From the NCBI RefSeq assembly GCF_035975855.1, contig NZ_CP109055.1, positions 5,456,001 through 5,520,000 on the forward strand: a stretch of 64,000 bases of DNA. The letters are read 5' to 3'. The notes under the pieces are model-generated. The model saw only the letters and a program-made list of their open reading frames with translations, was not told where the DNA came from and ran no database searches. Numbering within the stretch: position 1 is the first letter of the stretch; the number at the start of each line of letters is the position of its first letter. A program made the translations under genes and the position numbers. Positions 34,667-45,783 of this stretch are shown piece after piece. Source of the stretch: Streptomyces sp. NBC_01304. GTDB taxonomy: Bacteria; Actinomycetota; Actinomycetes; Streptomycetales; Streptomycetaceae.

Positions 34667-36934
34667 ATGGCTACGTTCCTTTCCAAGCTCGGCCGCCTCG
34701 CCTTTCGGCGAAGGGGGGTGATGGTGCTCCTCTGGCTGCTGATATTCGGCGGCGTCGGCTTCGCCGCCTCCTCCGCGCCCGCACCACCCGCCGACACGTT
34801 CTCGATGCCGGGCACCGAGTCGCAGGAGGCCTTCGACCTGCTGACGGAGAAGTTCCCGGACGCGAGCGCCGACGGCGCCAGCGCCCGGGTCGTCGTCCGG
34901 GCCCCCGAGGGCAAGAAGATCACCGACCCCGAGCAGAAGGCCGAAGTCGGCAAGCTGGTCGGGGAGTTGGGCACGTCCTCCCCGCAAGTCGTGAGCGCCG
35001 CCGACCCGTACAGGACCCCCGAGGTCAGCATCAGCAAGGACGGCACGACCGCCTACACGGTGGTGACGTACAAGGTCTCCGCGATGGAGGTCAGCGACAA
35101 GGCGCACGACGCGCAGGAAGCGGCCATCAAGAAGGCCGAGAAGACGGGCCTGACCGTCGAGGCCGGCGGTGACGCCGTCAAGATCGACCAGGCGATGGGC
35201 GGCACCGGCGAGCAGATCGGCATCCTGATCTCCGCGGTCGTGCTCGTCCTGACCTTCGGCTCGATGCTCGCGGCGGGCATGCCGCTGCTCACCGCGCTGA
35301 TCGGGGTCGGGGTCGGCATCTCCGGCATCACCGCCCTCGCCTCCACCTTCGACCTTTCCGCCACCACCTCGACGCTCGCGATGATGATCGGCCTCGCGGT
35401 CGGCATCGACTACGCGCTGTTCATCGTGTCCCGCTTCCGCGCCGAGCGGATCGAGGGGCGCACCCCCGAGGAGGCCGCGGGACGCGCCGTCGGCACCGCG
35501 GGTTCGGCCGTCGTCTTCGCCGGGCTGACCGTCATCGTCGCCCTCGCCGGACTGGCCGTCGTCAACGTCCCGATGCTCACCAAGATGGGCCTCGCCGCGG
35601 CCGGCACCGTCGCGGTCGCCGTGCTCGTCGCGATCACCCTGATCCCCGCCCTGCTCGGCTTCGCCCCGGTCAAGGTGATGGCCCGCAAGACCCGCCTGCA
35701 GTACGCCATCAAGCCCCTGTCGGAGAAGAAGCAGGGCGTGGCCGCCAAGCGCGCCGCCAGGCTCGCGAAGAAGGGCGGGCAGGACCGGCCCAACCTCGGC
35801 TCCCGCTGGGCGCGTTACGTGCTTCGCCACCCCGTGGCCGTGCTGCTCGTCGGCGTGGTCGGCCTCGGCGCCATCGCCGTACCGGCCGCGAGCCTCGAAC
35901 TCGGCCTGCCCGGCGAGGGCTCGATGTCGACGAAGACCACGCAGCGCAAGGCGTACGACATGCTCTCGGAGTCCTTCGGGCCCGGGTTCAACGGACCGCT
36001 GATGGTCACCGTGCAGGCGGACGACGCCGAGGCGGCGGGCAACAAGGTCGGCGACGCCCTGCGCGACGCGGACGGCGTGGTCTCGGTCTCCCCGGCCGGC
36101 GCCAACAAGGCGAACGACACCGCGATCGTCAACGTCATCCCCAAGACCGGCCCGACCGAGAAGAAGACCGAGGAGCTGGTACGCGAACTCCGCGGTGCCG
36201 CAGGTGAGTTGGAGCGGACCACCGCGTCCACGATCCTCGTGACCGGCCAGACGGCCATGTTCATCGACTTCTCGAAGACCCTCGACGACGCGCTCCTGCC
36301 CTACCTGGGCCTGGTCGTGGGCCTCGCCTTCCTGCTCCTGATGGTGGTCTTCCGCTCGATCCTGGTCCCGCTGAAGGCCGCCCTCGGATTCCTGCTCTCG
36401 GTGACCGCCGCACTCGGCGCCGTCGTGGCGGTCTTCCAGTGGGGCTGGCTCGCGGACGTCCTCGGCATCGAGCAGACCGGCCCGATCATGAGCACGATGC
36501 CGATCTTCATGATCGGAATCGTCTTCGGCCTCGCGATGGACTACGAGGTCTTCCTGGTCAGCCGGATGCGCGAGTCGTACGCCCACGGGGCACGCCCCGC
36601 CGATGCGGTCGTGGACGGCTTCCGGCACGGCGGCCGGGTCGTCGCCGCGGCCGCGGTCATCATGATGAGCGTCTTCTCCGGCTTCATCGTGGAGGACAAC
36701 GACTTCATCAAGATGATCGGCTTCGCCCTCGCGATCGCCGTCCTCTTCGACGCCTTCGTCGTCCGCATGGCGATCGTGCCCGCGCTCTTCGCCCTGCTCG
36801 GCAAGACCGCCTGGTGGCTGCCGAAGTGGCTGGACCGGATCCTGCCGAGGGTGGACGTCGAGGGCGAGAAGCTCGACGCCGCCGCGACCTCCGCTCCGCG
36901 GGCACCGCGCCGGGAGAGCACCCTCGTCGGCTGA
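34667..36934 (+). CDS. MMPL/RND family transporter
   Basis: 755 aa with two repeats. Each has one leading helix, a large extracytoplasmic loop and five clustered helices (about 180-340 and 545-715). The proton-relay motifs GIDYALFIVSRFR and AMDYEVFLVSRMR are intact. It is an MmpL-type exporter of lipids or hydrophobic compounds, substrate unknown. It stands alone between two terminators. Confidence 0.93.
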   Translation: MATFLSKLGRLAFRRRGVMVLLWLLIFGGVGFAASSAPAPPADTFSMPGTESQEAFDLLTEKFPDASADGASARVVVRAPEGKKITDPEQKAEVGKLVGELGTSSPQVVSAADPYRTPEVSISKDGTTAYTVVTYKVSAMEVSDKAHDAQEAAIKKAEKTGLTVEAGGDAVKIDQAMGGTGEQIGILISAVVLVLTFGSMLAAGMPLLTALIGVGVGISGITALASTFDLSATTSTLAMMIGLAVGIDYALFIVSRFRAERIEGRTPEEAAGRAVGTAGSAVVFAGLTVIVALAGLAVVNVPMLTKMGLAAAGTVAVAVLVAITLIPALLGFAPVKVMARKTRLQYAIKPLSEKKQGVAAKRAARLAKKGGQDRPNLGSRWARYVLRHPVAVLLVGVVGLGAIAVPAASLELGLPGEGSMSTKTTQRKAYDMLSESFGPGFNGPLMVTVQADDAEAAGNKVGDALRDADGVVSVSPAGANKANDTAIVNVIPKTGPTEKKTEELVRELRGAAGELERTTASTILVTGQTAMFIDFSKTLDDALLPYLGLVVGLAFLLLMVVFRSILVPLKAALGFLLSVTAALGAVVAVFQWGWLADVLGIEQTGPIMSTMPIFMIGIVFGLAMDYEVFLVSRMRESYAHGARPADAVVDGFRHGGRVVAAAAVIMMSVFSGFIVEDNDFIKMIGFALAIAVLFDAFVVRMAIVPALFALLGKTAWWLPKWLDRILPRVDVEGEKLDAAATSAPRAPRRESTLVG

Positions 36935-36960
36935 GTAGTTCCCGAATGGCACCACGATGG

Positions 36961-36996
36961 CGCCCCCGTACCGACCCCATGGCCGGTACGGGGGCG
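36961..36996 (+). terminator. Terminator after MMPL gene
   Basis: CGCCCCCGTACCG / CGGTACGGGGGCG, a perfect 13-bp stem with a 10-nt loop, 26 bp after the stop codon. It isolates the MMPL gene from the ABC exporter. Confidence 0.88.
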
Positions 36997-37056
36997 TCGT
37001 CGCATGCGGTGCACGCCAAGTAATTTCGCGAGCATCGCTGCAGCTCAGACAGGATC

Positions 37057-37175
37057 TTGCGCCATGATGCGAAGTTCTGGCGCCATACAGGGTCGCCATG
37101 GCGCCACTCGTGTGCCATAGTGATGACGCAAGCACGGCAGCGCGGAACGCAGTGCATAGCGCCAGACATGCGCCA
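37057..37175. promoter_or_regulatory. TGGCGCCA octamer array in front of the ABC exporter
   Basis: The 238-bp gap between the MMPL terminator and the ABC start holds TTGCGCCA 37057-37064, TGGCGCCA 37078-37085, TGGCGCCA 37099-37106, GTGTGCCA 37110-37117, TAGCGCCA 37157-37164 and ATGCGCCA 37168-37175. The first three are exactly 21 bp apart, and the later ones form pairs 11 bp apart. The motif and spacing match those in front of the RHH gene, so the RHH protein is the likely regulator. Confidence 0.62.
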
Positions 37176-37234
37176 CCTTGAGCCATCTCGTTCGCCATCC
37201 CCTCGGACTCCCCGAAAAGAAGGGCCCGCCCACC

Positions 37235-38236
37235 ATGAACACCGCGACCACAGCGGCCTCCAGCACGCGCCCCGCGGCGATCTCCGCCGTCGGACTGCGC
37301 AAGTCCTACGGCGACAAGGTGGTGCTCGACGGCATCGACCTGCGCATCCCGGAAGGCTCGGTCTTCGCCCTGCTCGGCCCGAACGGCGCCGGCAAGACCA
37401 CCACCGTGGAGATCCTGTCCACCCTCATCTCCGCCGACGGCGGCGAGGCGCAGATCGCGGGCCACGACGTCTTCACGGACCCCGCCGGCGTACGCGGCCA
37501 GATCGGCGTCACCGGACAGTTCGCGGCGGTCGACGGACTGCTCACCGCCGAGGAGAACCTGCTCCTCATGGCCGACCTGGAGCACCTGCCCCGGCGCGAG
37601 GGCAAGCGCCGCGCCGCCGAGCTCCTGGAGCGCTTCGAGCTGACCGAGGCGGCCAGGAAGAACGTCGCCACCTTCTCCGGCGGCATGCGCCGCAAGCTGG
37701 ACCTGGCGATGAGCCTGGTGGCCCGGCCGAACATCATCTTCCTCGACGAGCCGACCACCGGCCTCGACCCGCGCAGCCGCCGCGTCATGTGGGAGCTCAT
37801 CCGGGACCAGGTGGCCCAGGGCGTGACCATCTTCCTCACCACGCAGTACCTGGAGGAGGCCGACCAACTCGCCGACCGCATCGCGGTGTTGGACCACGGC
37901 AAGCTGGTCGCCGAGGGCACCGCGGCCGAGCTGAAGCGGATGATCCCCGGTGGTCACATCCGCGTCCAGTTCGCCGACGCGGCCCACCTCGACAAGGCGG
38001 CCGAACTCTTCGGCGTGGCCACCCGCGACGACGAGTCGCTCACCCTGCAGATCCCCAGCGACGGCTCGATCCCCAATCTCCGCGCGGTCCTCGACGCCCT
38101 GGACTCCACCGACGTACAGGCCGAGTCGCTCACCGTGCACACGCCCGACCTGGACGACGTCTTCCTCACCCTGACCGGCCGGCAGAACGCCCCCGCCGCC
38201 GCCGCCGCCAACTCCCCGAAGGAGTCGAACCGATGA
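37235..38236 (+). CDS. DrrA-type ABC exporter ATPase
   Basis: 333 aa from ATG at 37235 (MNTATTAASST). Walker [10 protein letters not shown], signature FSGGMRRKLDLAM, Walker [16 protein letters not shown] and a switch His replaced by Gln (TTQYLEEADQ), as is usual in the DrrA group. The C-terminal DrrA domain (about 230-315) ends TPDLDDVFLTLTG. It powers export of an unknown drug-like substrate. Overlaps the permease gene (ATGA). Confidence 0.94.
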   Translation: MNTATTAASSTRPAAISAVGLRKSYGDKVVLDGIDLRIPEGSVFALLGPNGAGKTTTVEILSTLISADGGEAQIAGHDVFTDPAGVRGQIGVTGQFAAVDGLLTAEENLLLMADLEHLPRREGKRRAAELLERFELTEAARKNVATFSGGMRRKLDLAMSLVARPNIIFLDEPTTGLDPRSRRVMWELIRDQVAQGVTIFLTTQYLEEADQLADRIAVLDHGKLVAEGTAAELKRMIPGGHIRVQFADAAHLDKAAELFGVATRDDESLTLQIPSDGSIPNLRAVLDALDSTDVQAESLTVHTPDLDDVFLTLTGRQNAPAAAAANSPKESNR

Positions 38237-39054
38237 GCACCGCGACCATCACCCCGGCCAAGGCCACCGAGCCGGCTCGCTCCTACGCCCTGCGCGACTC
38301 GATGACGATGCTGCGCCGCAACCTCAAGCACATGCGGCGCTACCCGTCGCTGACGGTCATGATCGTCATGATGCCGATCGTGATGCTGCTGCTGTTCGTG
38401 TACGTCTTCGGCGGCACGCTCGGCACCGGCAGCGGCGGCATGACCCGCGGCGAGTACACCAACTACGTGGTCCCCGGCATCATCCTGATGGCCGTGACCT
38501 CCGGCGCCCTCTCGACCGCCATCACCGTCTGCACCGACAAGACGGAAGGCATCGTCAACCGCTTCCGTACGATGTCGGTCTCGCGCGGGGCCATGCTCAG
38601 CGGCCACGTCTTCGGCAGCGTCGTCCAGGCCGTGGCGATCCTCGTCCTGATCATCGGAGCCTCGCTCGCGGTGGGCTTCCGCCCCGACGCCTCGCCCGTC
38701 GAATGGCTCGCCGCCATCGGTCTGCTGCTCTTCCTGTCCTTCGGCCTGAGCTGGATCACCGCCGCGATGGGCATGGGCGCCAAGACCATCGAGTCCGCGT
38801 CCAACGCCCCGATGCCGCTGACCTTCCTGCCCTTCCTCGGCAACGCGATCGTCTCCACGGACTCCATGCCGACCGGGCTGCGCTGGTTCGCCGAGTACCA
38901 GCCCTTCACCCCGATCATCGACACCCTGCGCGGGCTGCTGCTCGGCACGGAGATCGGCAACACCGGCTGGATCGCCCTGGCCTGGTGCACCGGCCTCGCC
39001 GTCCTCGGCTACTGGTGGGCCCGCTCGGTCTTCAACCGCGAGGTCACGCGCTGA
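38233..39054 (+). CDS. DrrB-type ABC-2 permease
   Basis: 273 aa. Six membrane helices in the ABC-2 arrangement, with the cytoplasmic CTDKTEGIVNRFRTMSVSRG loop typical of DrrB. It partners with the overlapping ATPase to form a dimeric exporter. A REP-like palindrome follows 11 bp after the stop. Confidence 0.94.
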   Translation: MSTATITPAKATEPARSYALRDSMTMLRRNLKHMRRYPSLTVMIVMMPIVMLLLFVYVFGGTLGTGSGGMTRGEYTNYVVPGIILMAVTSGALSTAITVCTDKTEGIVNRFRTMSVSRGAMLSGHVFGSVVQAVAILVLIIGASLAVGFRPDASPVEWLAAIGLLLFLSFGLSWITAAMGMGAKTIESASNAPMPLTFLPFLGNAIVSTDSMPTGLRWFAEYQPFTPIIDTLRGLLLGTEIGNTGWIALAWCTGLAVLGYWWARSVFNREVTR

Positions 39055-39065
39055 CCGATCACCCT

Positions 39066-39122
39066 TTGTCCTCAAACGCCGGACGGGCTGGTAAAACCAG
39101 CCCGTCCGGCGTTTGAGGACAA
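39066..39122. repeat. REP-like palindrome, copy 1 (probable terminator)
   Basis: 27-bp perfect arms starting TTGTCCTCAAACGCCGGACG around an AAA loop. The tail GAAGCCGGCGGCAGCC and GGGAAGGGGCGGGGCGGGG follow to about 39170. The same core and tail recur at 58699, and the core at 45834. Confidence 0.93.
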
Positions 39123-39189
39123 TCTTTTGAAGCCGGCGGCAGCCTTACGGGAAGGGGCGGGGCGGGGAGAAAGAAGTAGCCTGATCTTC

Positions 39190-39606
39190 ATGGGAGCGCA
39201 CCGATCACTGCGCGGCCAGGGCCGGACCCTCGTCGCCGTCGCACTCGGTGGTGCAACGGGAGCCGGCGCCCGCTACGGCGCCTCCCTCATCTGGCCCACC
39301 CCCCACGGAACCTTCCCCTGGACCACCCTCGCCGTGAACACCGTGGGCTGCGCACTCATGGGCGTCCTCATGGTGGCCCTCACCGAGGGCAGACCACGAC
39401 ACCCCCTCCTCAAGCCCTTCTTCGGCACGGGAGTGCTCGGCGGCTTCACCACCTTCTCGACGTACGCCGTGGACATCGAGCGCCTCACCGACGCCCAACA
39501 GGCCCGCACCGCCCTCGCCTACCTCGCGCTGACCCTGCTGACCGCACTGCTCGCGGTCTGGGCCGCCGCCACGGTCACGCGCAAGCTCCTGCACGGGAGG
39601 CGATGA
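39190..39606 (+). CDS. crcB: Fluoride channel CrcB/Fluc, first subunit
   Basis: 138 aa from ATG at 39190. Four membrane helices with the Fluc signatures [29 protein letters not shown] (pore Asn) and [12 protein letters not shown] (Phe box and sodium site). It exports fluoride as a dual-topology dimer; the paired downstream gene suggests a heterodimer. I saw no fluoride riboswitch upstream. Confidence 0.93.
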   Translation: MGAHRSLRGQGRTLVAVALGGATGAGARYGASLIWPTPHGTFPWTTLAVNTVGCALMGVLMVALTEGRPRHPLLKPFFGTGVLGGFTTFSTYAVDIERLTDAQQARTALAYLALTLLTALLAVWAAATVTRKLLHGRR

Positions 39607-39609
39607 GAG

Positions 39610-39993
39610 GTGAACTGGATCCTCGTCCTCCTCGGCGGAGCCGTCGGCGCCCCTCTGCGTTATCTCACCGACCGCACCGTCCGGTTGCGGCACGGCGCCG
39701 GGGACGGCGGCTTTCCCTGGGGCACCTTCGTCGCCAACGTCACGGCCTGCCTGATCCTGGGCGTGCTGACCGGCGCGGTCCTCGCCGGGGCCGCCTCGTC
39801 GCAGCTGGCGCTGCTGCTCGGGACGGGGCTGTGCGGGGCGCTCTCCACGTACTCGACGTTCTCGTACGAGACGCTCAGGCTCGCCGAGTCGGGGGCCCGC
39901 TTCCTGGCCGCGATGAACGCCGTGACCAGCGTCGTGGCCGGGCTCGGTGCGGCGTTCGTGGGGATCGCGGTCGCGCAGGGCCTGTGGACGTAG
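39610..39993 (+). CDS. crcB: Fluoride channel CrcB/Fluc, second subunit
   Basis: 127 aa from GTG at 39610, with GGAGG eight bases upstream, just after the first crcB. Signatures are GGAVGAPLRYLTD, WGTFVANVTACLILG and GLCGALSTYSTFSYET. It differs enough in charge placement from its partner to be the oppositely inserted half of a heterodimer. Confidence 0.92.
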   Translation: MNWILVLLGGAVGAPLRYLTDRTVRLRHGAGDGGFPWGTFVANVTACLILGVLTGAVLAGAASSQLALLLGTGLCGALSTYSTFSYETLRLAESGARFLAAMNAVTSVVAGLGAAFVGIAVAQGLWT

Positions 39994-40027
39994 GAACCGC
40001 GTACCCGGCAGCGTAGAAACAGTCGTC

Positions 40028-40486
40028 ATGTGCCACTACTGCGGTTGCCGCGACATCCCCCTGATCAAGGAGTTCATCGCCGAGCACGAGCGCGTCACCG
40101 ACGCCGCGGGCGATGCCCTGCGCGCCCTGGAGCGCGGTGACATCGCCCGCGCCCGTGAGCTGGTCGCCGCGATGGCGGTCGAGCTGGACAAGCACTGGCG
40201 GGGCGAGGAGGAGGGGCTCTTCGCGGTGATGCGCGAGGACCCGGAGTACGCGGACTACATCGCGGACCTGGAGGGGGAACACCGGGAGCTCGCCGCCCTG
40301 TTGCCCAGGCTCGACCTGGCGGACCCGGCGGACGTACGTACGCTCCACGAGGCCGTCGACGAGCTGCACCATCACATCGCGAAGGAGGAGGACGGGCTCT
40401 TCCCGGCCTCGCTCACCGCGCTGTCCGGGGACGAGTGGGACAGGTCCATGGCGGCCTGGAGGTCGGCCCACCCGTCGTCGTCCTGA
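40028..40486 (+). CDS. Hemerythrin HHE domain protein
   Basis: 152 aa from ATG at 40028. It starts with a Cys-rich MCHYCGCRD and then a four-helix HHE domain with iron-ligand candidates in EFIAEHERV, LDKHWRGEEEGLF, LEGEHREL and ELHHHIAKEEDGLFP. Probable diiron protein for oxygen, nitric oxide or redox sensing. Its 3' end overlaps an antisense gene by 115 bp. Confidence 0.92.
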   Translation: MCHYCGCRDIPLIKEFIAEHERVTDAAGDALRALERGDIARARELVAAMAVELDKHWRGEEEGLFAVMREDPEYADYIADLEGEHRELAALLPRLDLADPADVRTLHEAVDELHHHIAKEEDGLFPASLTALSGDEWDRSMAAWRSAHPSSS

Positions 40487-40713
40487 CCGAGTTGACCGAC
40501 CTCAATGTCCTGACTGTCCTGACTGTCCTGACCACTGTCACTGCCCTGGACCAGCGAGATCTGCGTGACCTTGGGGGCGCGCTCCTCCGTGGTCGCGTTG
40601 CCCTCCTGGACGACGAGCAGCACCAGCGCGCTGGTGAGCAGCAGAACCGCTGCCACCGTCACGCCGACCAGATGGATCCTGCGCTGCTCCTGGATCTGCT
40701 CCTGAGCCTTCAT
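40372..40713 (-). CDS. Small single-pass membrane protein, antisense overlap with hemerythrin gene
   Basis: 113 aa from ATG at 40713, with GAGGA five to six bases upstream. One transmembrane helix (about residues 14-35, HLVGVTVAAVLLLTSALVLL) precedes an extracytoplasmic tail rich in Gln, Ser and Asp, partly encoded by the 9-bp repeats at 40506-40532. The last third lies antisense to the hemerythrin gene, so the true stop may differ. Function unknown. Confidence 0.5.
   Translation of the reverse strand: MKAQEQIQEQRRIHLVGVTVAAVLLLTSALVLLVVQEGNATTEERAPKVTQISLVQGSDSGQDSQDSQDIEVGQLGQDDDGWADLQAAMDLSHSSPDSAVSEAGKSPSSSFAM
40506..40532. repeat. 9-bp tandem repeat (TGTCCTGAC)3
   Basis: Three exact copies starting 20 bp after the hemerythrin stop codon, with related TCCTGAC and TTGAC pieces back to the stop itself. 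Read on the minus strand it encodes the SGQDSQDSQD stretch of the antisense protein. Confidence 0.8.
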
Positions 40714-40907
40714 CGGATTCCTCATGGACCGAGGCAAGCACGCCGGCACCGGCGAAATCGAGGCAAATGGCCTGTTGTCGCCGAACGGTCATAAAACAGG
40801 TTGCTTATGGTCATACGCCGCCACCCTGGGCCCTTCGCGTGGACTTCCCCGCGCGTCCCCGCCCGGGGCACCCGGCGCGGGGACGGCGCTGACTACGGTC
40901 CGCGGAC

Positions 40908-41072
40908 ATGGACACGATCATCTTCGGTGGCCTGCTCGCCACCTGGTTCGCGATCTACCGACAGCGCTCGCGCACCGTCGTGCTCGGCGCCTGGGCCTTC
41001 ATGATCCTTCTCGTCGCCATCCTGCTGAACCACCACGTCACCAGCAGCCTCAAGCTCGGACTGAGTTACTGA
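40908..41072 (+). CDS. DUF5993 family membrane peptide
   Basis: 54 aa from ATG at 40908, ending TGA at 41072, one base before the DsbB-like start. It begins MDTIIFGGLLATWFAIYRQR and has two short hydrophobic helices separated by RQRSRT. Small proteins of this family sit next to DsbB homologues, suggesting a partner role in disulfide chemistry or membrane assembly (inference). Confidence 0.82.
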   Translation: MDTIIFGGLLATWFAIYRQRSRTVVLGAWAFMILLVAILLNHHVTSSLKLGLSY

Positions 41073-41073
41073 C

Positions 41074-41712
41074 ATGGCCTCCATGACGGCTCCGCGCGAG
41101 ATCTCCGAGGGTTCCGGCGTCCTCGGCAAGGTCCAGTACTGGTTCGCCTGCTTCTTCGCCGTCGGCTGGACGGCGATCGTCTGCTGCGGGCTCGGGGTGC
41201 AGTTCATCAGCTGGGACTACCCCTGCCCGCTCTGCATGGTCCAGCGCATGTTCATGCTGCTCGCCGCGCTCGGCGCCGCGACCATCGTGCGCAAGGGCAT
41301 GACCGGGACGATCGGCGGCCGCGACTACATGATGGGCTGGGGCCTCGCCCTGGTCGCCTGCATCGGCGGGGCGTTCACGGCCTGGCGGCAGACGATGCTG
41401 CACATCCTGCCGGGCGACAAGGGCTACGGCAGCCCGGTGCTCGGCCTGCACATGTACGTCTGGGCGTGGATCCTCTTCATGCTCTCGATCGTCGGCATCG
41501 GCATCATCATGGCGCTCGCGCATCTGACCGCCGACCGTACGGTCCCGACGACCGGCCTCTACTGGATCCTCGGCCGTGCCGTCCTCTGGTTCATCGCCCT
41601 GATCATCGCGATCGACCTGGTGGCGGTCTTCTTGGAGGAGGGCTTCCACTGGTGGCTGCCGGACGACCCGACCCGCTACCAGTTCTTCTACGACGTGGGA
41701 ATCCTTGACTGA
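41074..41712 (+). CDS. DsbB-like disulfide bond formation protein
   Basis: 212 aa, four to five membrane helices. The CPLC redox pair in DYPCPLCMVQRMFML and the CCGLG segment match DsbB/VKOR-type quinone-linked thiol oxidases, but the second periplasmic Cys pair of DsbB is not seen in the later loop. It re-oxidises an extracytoplasmic thiol oxidase. Likely co-transcribed with DUF5993 and the FUSC gene, whose start it overlaps. Confidence 0.85.
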   Translation: MASMTAPREISEGSGVLGKVQYWFACFFAVGWTAIVCCGLGVQFISWDYPCPLCMVQRMFMLLAALGAATIVRKGMTGTIGGRDYMMGWGLALVACIGGAFTAWRQTMLHILPGDKGYGSPVLGLHMYVWAWILFMLSIVGIGIIMALAHLTADRTVPTTGLYWILGRAVLWFIALIIAIDLVAVFLEEGFHWWLPDDPTRYQFFYDVGILD

Positions 41713-42871
41713 CTCGCCCTCGGCCGATTCGCGCACGAACAAGGCGAGTTGGTGGTCCCGGGCGACGGCCGGCTTCGGCGACGGCACGATGGTGCTGCGG
41801 GCCGCGCTCGCGTCCGGGATCTCCTGGTGGATCGCGACCGCCCTGCTGCACTCGGAGGCGGCCTCGCTCGCCCCGGCGGGCGCGATCCTCGCCGCGCAGA
41901 CGACGCCGTACGCGACCGCCCGCAAGAGCCTGCAGCGGGCGGCCGGGATCCTCTTCGGGTTCCTGCTCGGCGTGGTGGCGGCCCGGACGGTCGGGGTGAA
42001 CGGCGTCAGCGTCGTGTGCGTCGTGGCCCTCGGGATGTACGCGGGGCGGCTGTTCCGGCTCGGCCCGCAGATGCACCAGGTCGCCCTGACCGCGGTCCTG
42101 GTGATGGGCACGGCCTCGCACTTCGGCTACGGCGCGTCCCGCCTGGAGGACAACGTGGTCGGCGTCCTCATCGGCACCCTGGTCGGCCTGGTCCTGCCCG
42201 CGCCCGGCTTCAGCAGTCGCGCGGGCGACGAACTTGCCCGGCTGACAAGGGAAATGGCCGCACTCCTGGACACGGTGGCCCGGCACCTGAGTGCCGGTGA
42301 CTGGTCCGCGCACACCGGGGAGTGGGTGCGTCAGGCCCGCGCGCTGTCCAAGCGCCTGGAGAAGGTACGCGGCGCCGTCCGGGACGCCGAGGACGCCGTG
42401 CGCTGGCGGCCGCGCGGGCGGGCGGCGCGGCCCCGCATCAACCGGCTCGCCGAGGCCACCCAGTGCCTCGACCACGTGGGCAGCCAGCTGCGCGGCCTGA
42501 CCCGCGGCCTGTACAACCTCACCTTCCGCGAGGGGCGCCCGCCCGCGCTGCACGACGGTGCGGGCGACGGGGAGCGGGTCGAGGTGGCGGCGCCGGACGG
42601 GCTCGACCGGATGCTGGCCGACCTGGCCGCGATGCTCGGCGACCTGGCCGACGTACACACCCTGGAGAACCCTCCGACGCCCGAACTCCACGCCAGGCTC
42701 GCGCAGTTGCTCGGGGAGGCGGAGACCAGCTATCTGCGGACGGCCCTCGCGCAGAACCCGGCGTACGCGGACTGGCGGGTGCTGTGCACGGCCGGGATCC
42801 TGGAGGACGCGCGGCGGATGCTGCACGAGCTGGATCCGGAACTCGGCCCGCACACAGGGGCGTTCAGCTGA
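41705..42871 (+). CDS. FUSC family (aromatic acid exporter-like) protein
   Basis: 388 aa from TTG at 41705, overlapping the DsbB-like stop by 8 bp. An N-terminal membrane block of about six helices (residues 27-170, DUF939/FUSC-like: AALASGISWWIATALL, AGAILAAQTTPYATARKSLQR) is followed by a cytoplasmic helical domain (about 180-388). Probable exporter of aromatic acids or similar compounds; the substrate is unproven. Convergent with the APC permease. Confidence 0.88.
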   Translation: MTDSPSADSRTNKASWWSRATAGFGDGTMVLRAALASGISWWIATALLHSEAASLAPAGAILAAQTTPYATARKSLQRAAGILFGFLLGVVAARTVGVNGVSVVCVVALGMYAGRLFRLGPQMHQVALTAVLVMGTASHFGYGASRLEDNVVGVLIGTLVGLVLPAPGFSSRAGDELARLTREMAALLDTVARHLSAGDWSAHTGEWVRQARALSKRLEKVRGAVRDAEDAVRWRPRGRAARPRINRLAEATQCLDHVGSQLRGLTRGLYNLTFREGRPPALHDGAGDGERVEVAAPDGLDRMLADLAAMLGDLADVHTLENPPTPELHARLAQLLGEAETSYLRTALAQNPAYADWRVLCTAGILEDARRMLHELDPELGPHTGAFS

Positions 42872-42878
42872 TCCGGAG

Positions 42879-44876
<1,998 letters not shown>

Positions 44877-44975
44877 CTTGGCCTGGGGTGGGGGTGGCGG
44901 CGAGTTGGGGAGCCCGTCTCGGACCTGGCTGCGGAACCCCTTCCGAGGGCGCGCTCGGGGCGGCAGGGTGGACGG

Positions 44976-45782
44976 ATGACGACGTACGAGGCATCTGATG
45001 CATCCGAGTCATCCGAGATACCCGCGGCATCCAAGGCCCCTGAGGCGACCGAAACGTTCCTCGCCGCCTTCGTCGCGGCGATCGTGCCCGTCGTGCCGCT
45101 GCGTGCGGTGTGGGCGCACGGTTCGCTGGGCGGGGGTGACTATCAGGAGGGCCGGAGCGATCTCGACCTCGTGGCGGTCCTGGAGCGGCCGTGCACTTCG
45201 GCCGAGCGAGCGGGCCTCGACTCGGCCCATCGCCGCGTGGGCGCGACCAGCCCTCTCGCGCCTCATCTGCACTGTGCCTACGTGCCGGTGGCCGAGCTCG
45301 GGGAGCTCGACGCCCCTCATCTGTCCTGGTGGTACGAGGAACTCTGCGACCACCGGCCCGTCACCGAGGTGACCCGGCGCGAGCTGCACGCCTTCGCGCG
45401 CGTGCTGCACGGGGAGGCTCCGGCGGGGCTGCTTCCGCCGGTCACGGATGCCGAGCTCTCGGCTTTCATCCGCCGCGATCTGACCGGGTTCTGGCGCAAG
45501 GCCCTTGCGAATGAGGCTAATTGGCGCCAGGACATCTGGATCGACGGTGGTCTGCTGGTCCTTGCCAGGGCGTCGGTCACGCTTCGGTCGGGGCGCCTGA
45601 TCACGAAGGCGGAGGCCCTCGACGTGCTCGTCGAGCTGGGGGCTCCGGGGGAGCTGGTGGCGGATGTACGCAATCGCCGGTACGGCCTCACCGGCCCGGA
45701 CGCTCGCACCGAAGAGTGGCTGGCCCGGCGGGCCGAGCTGGCGGTGTCCTTTCTGGACGCGCAGATCCGGCGGGTGGAGTGA
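44976..45782 (+). CDS. Nucleotidyltransferase (aminoglycoside adenylyltransferase-like)
   Basis: 268 aa from ATG at 44976, with AGGGTGG upstream. Residues 1-25 form an acidic Ser/Glu/Ala leader. The nucleotidyltransferase core has [20 protein letters not shown], with the two catalytic Asp, and a DUF4111-like helical C-terminal domain follows. It is similar in outline to AadA-type enzymes. It may adenylylate a small molecule; resistance cannot be inferred from sequence alone. Confidence 0.85.
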   Translation: MTTYEASDASESSEIPAASKAPEATETFLAAFVAAIVPVVPLRAVWAHGSLGGGDYQEGRSDLDLVAVLERPCTSAERAGLDSAHRRVGATSPLAPHLHCAYVPVAELGELDAPHLSWWYEELCDHRPVTEVTRRELHAFARVLHGEAPAGLLPPVTDAELSAFIRRDLTGFWRKALANEANWRQDIWIDGGLLVLARASVTLRSGRLITKAEALDVLVELGAPGELVADVRNRRYGLTGPDARTEEWLARRAELAVSFLDAQIRRVE

Positions 45783-45783
45783 T

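Noticed and set aside
36947..36965. TGGCACCA/TGGCGCCC pair 11 bp apart after the MMPL stop
   Set aside because: It matches the octamer spacing, but the second half is part of the MMPL terminator stem, so I did not count it as an operator.
39066..39189. Fluoride riboswitch before crcB
   Set aside because: The sequence is a REP-like palindrome and its G-rich tail. I see no crcB-motif pseudoknot elements.
44976..45782. Aminoglycoside resistance gene call
   Set aside because: The nucleotidyltransferase core is clear, but the substrate-specific residues cannot be judged by eye, so resistance is not claimed.
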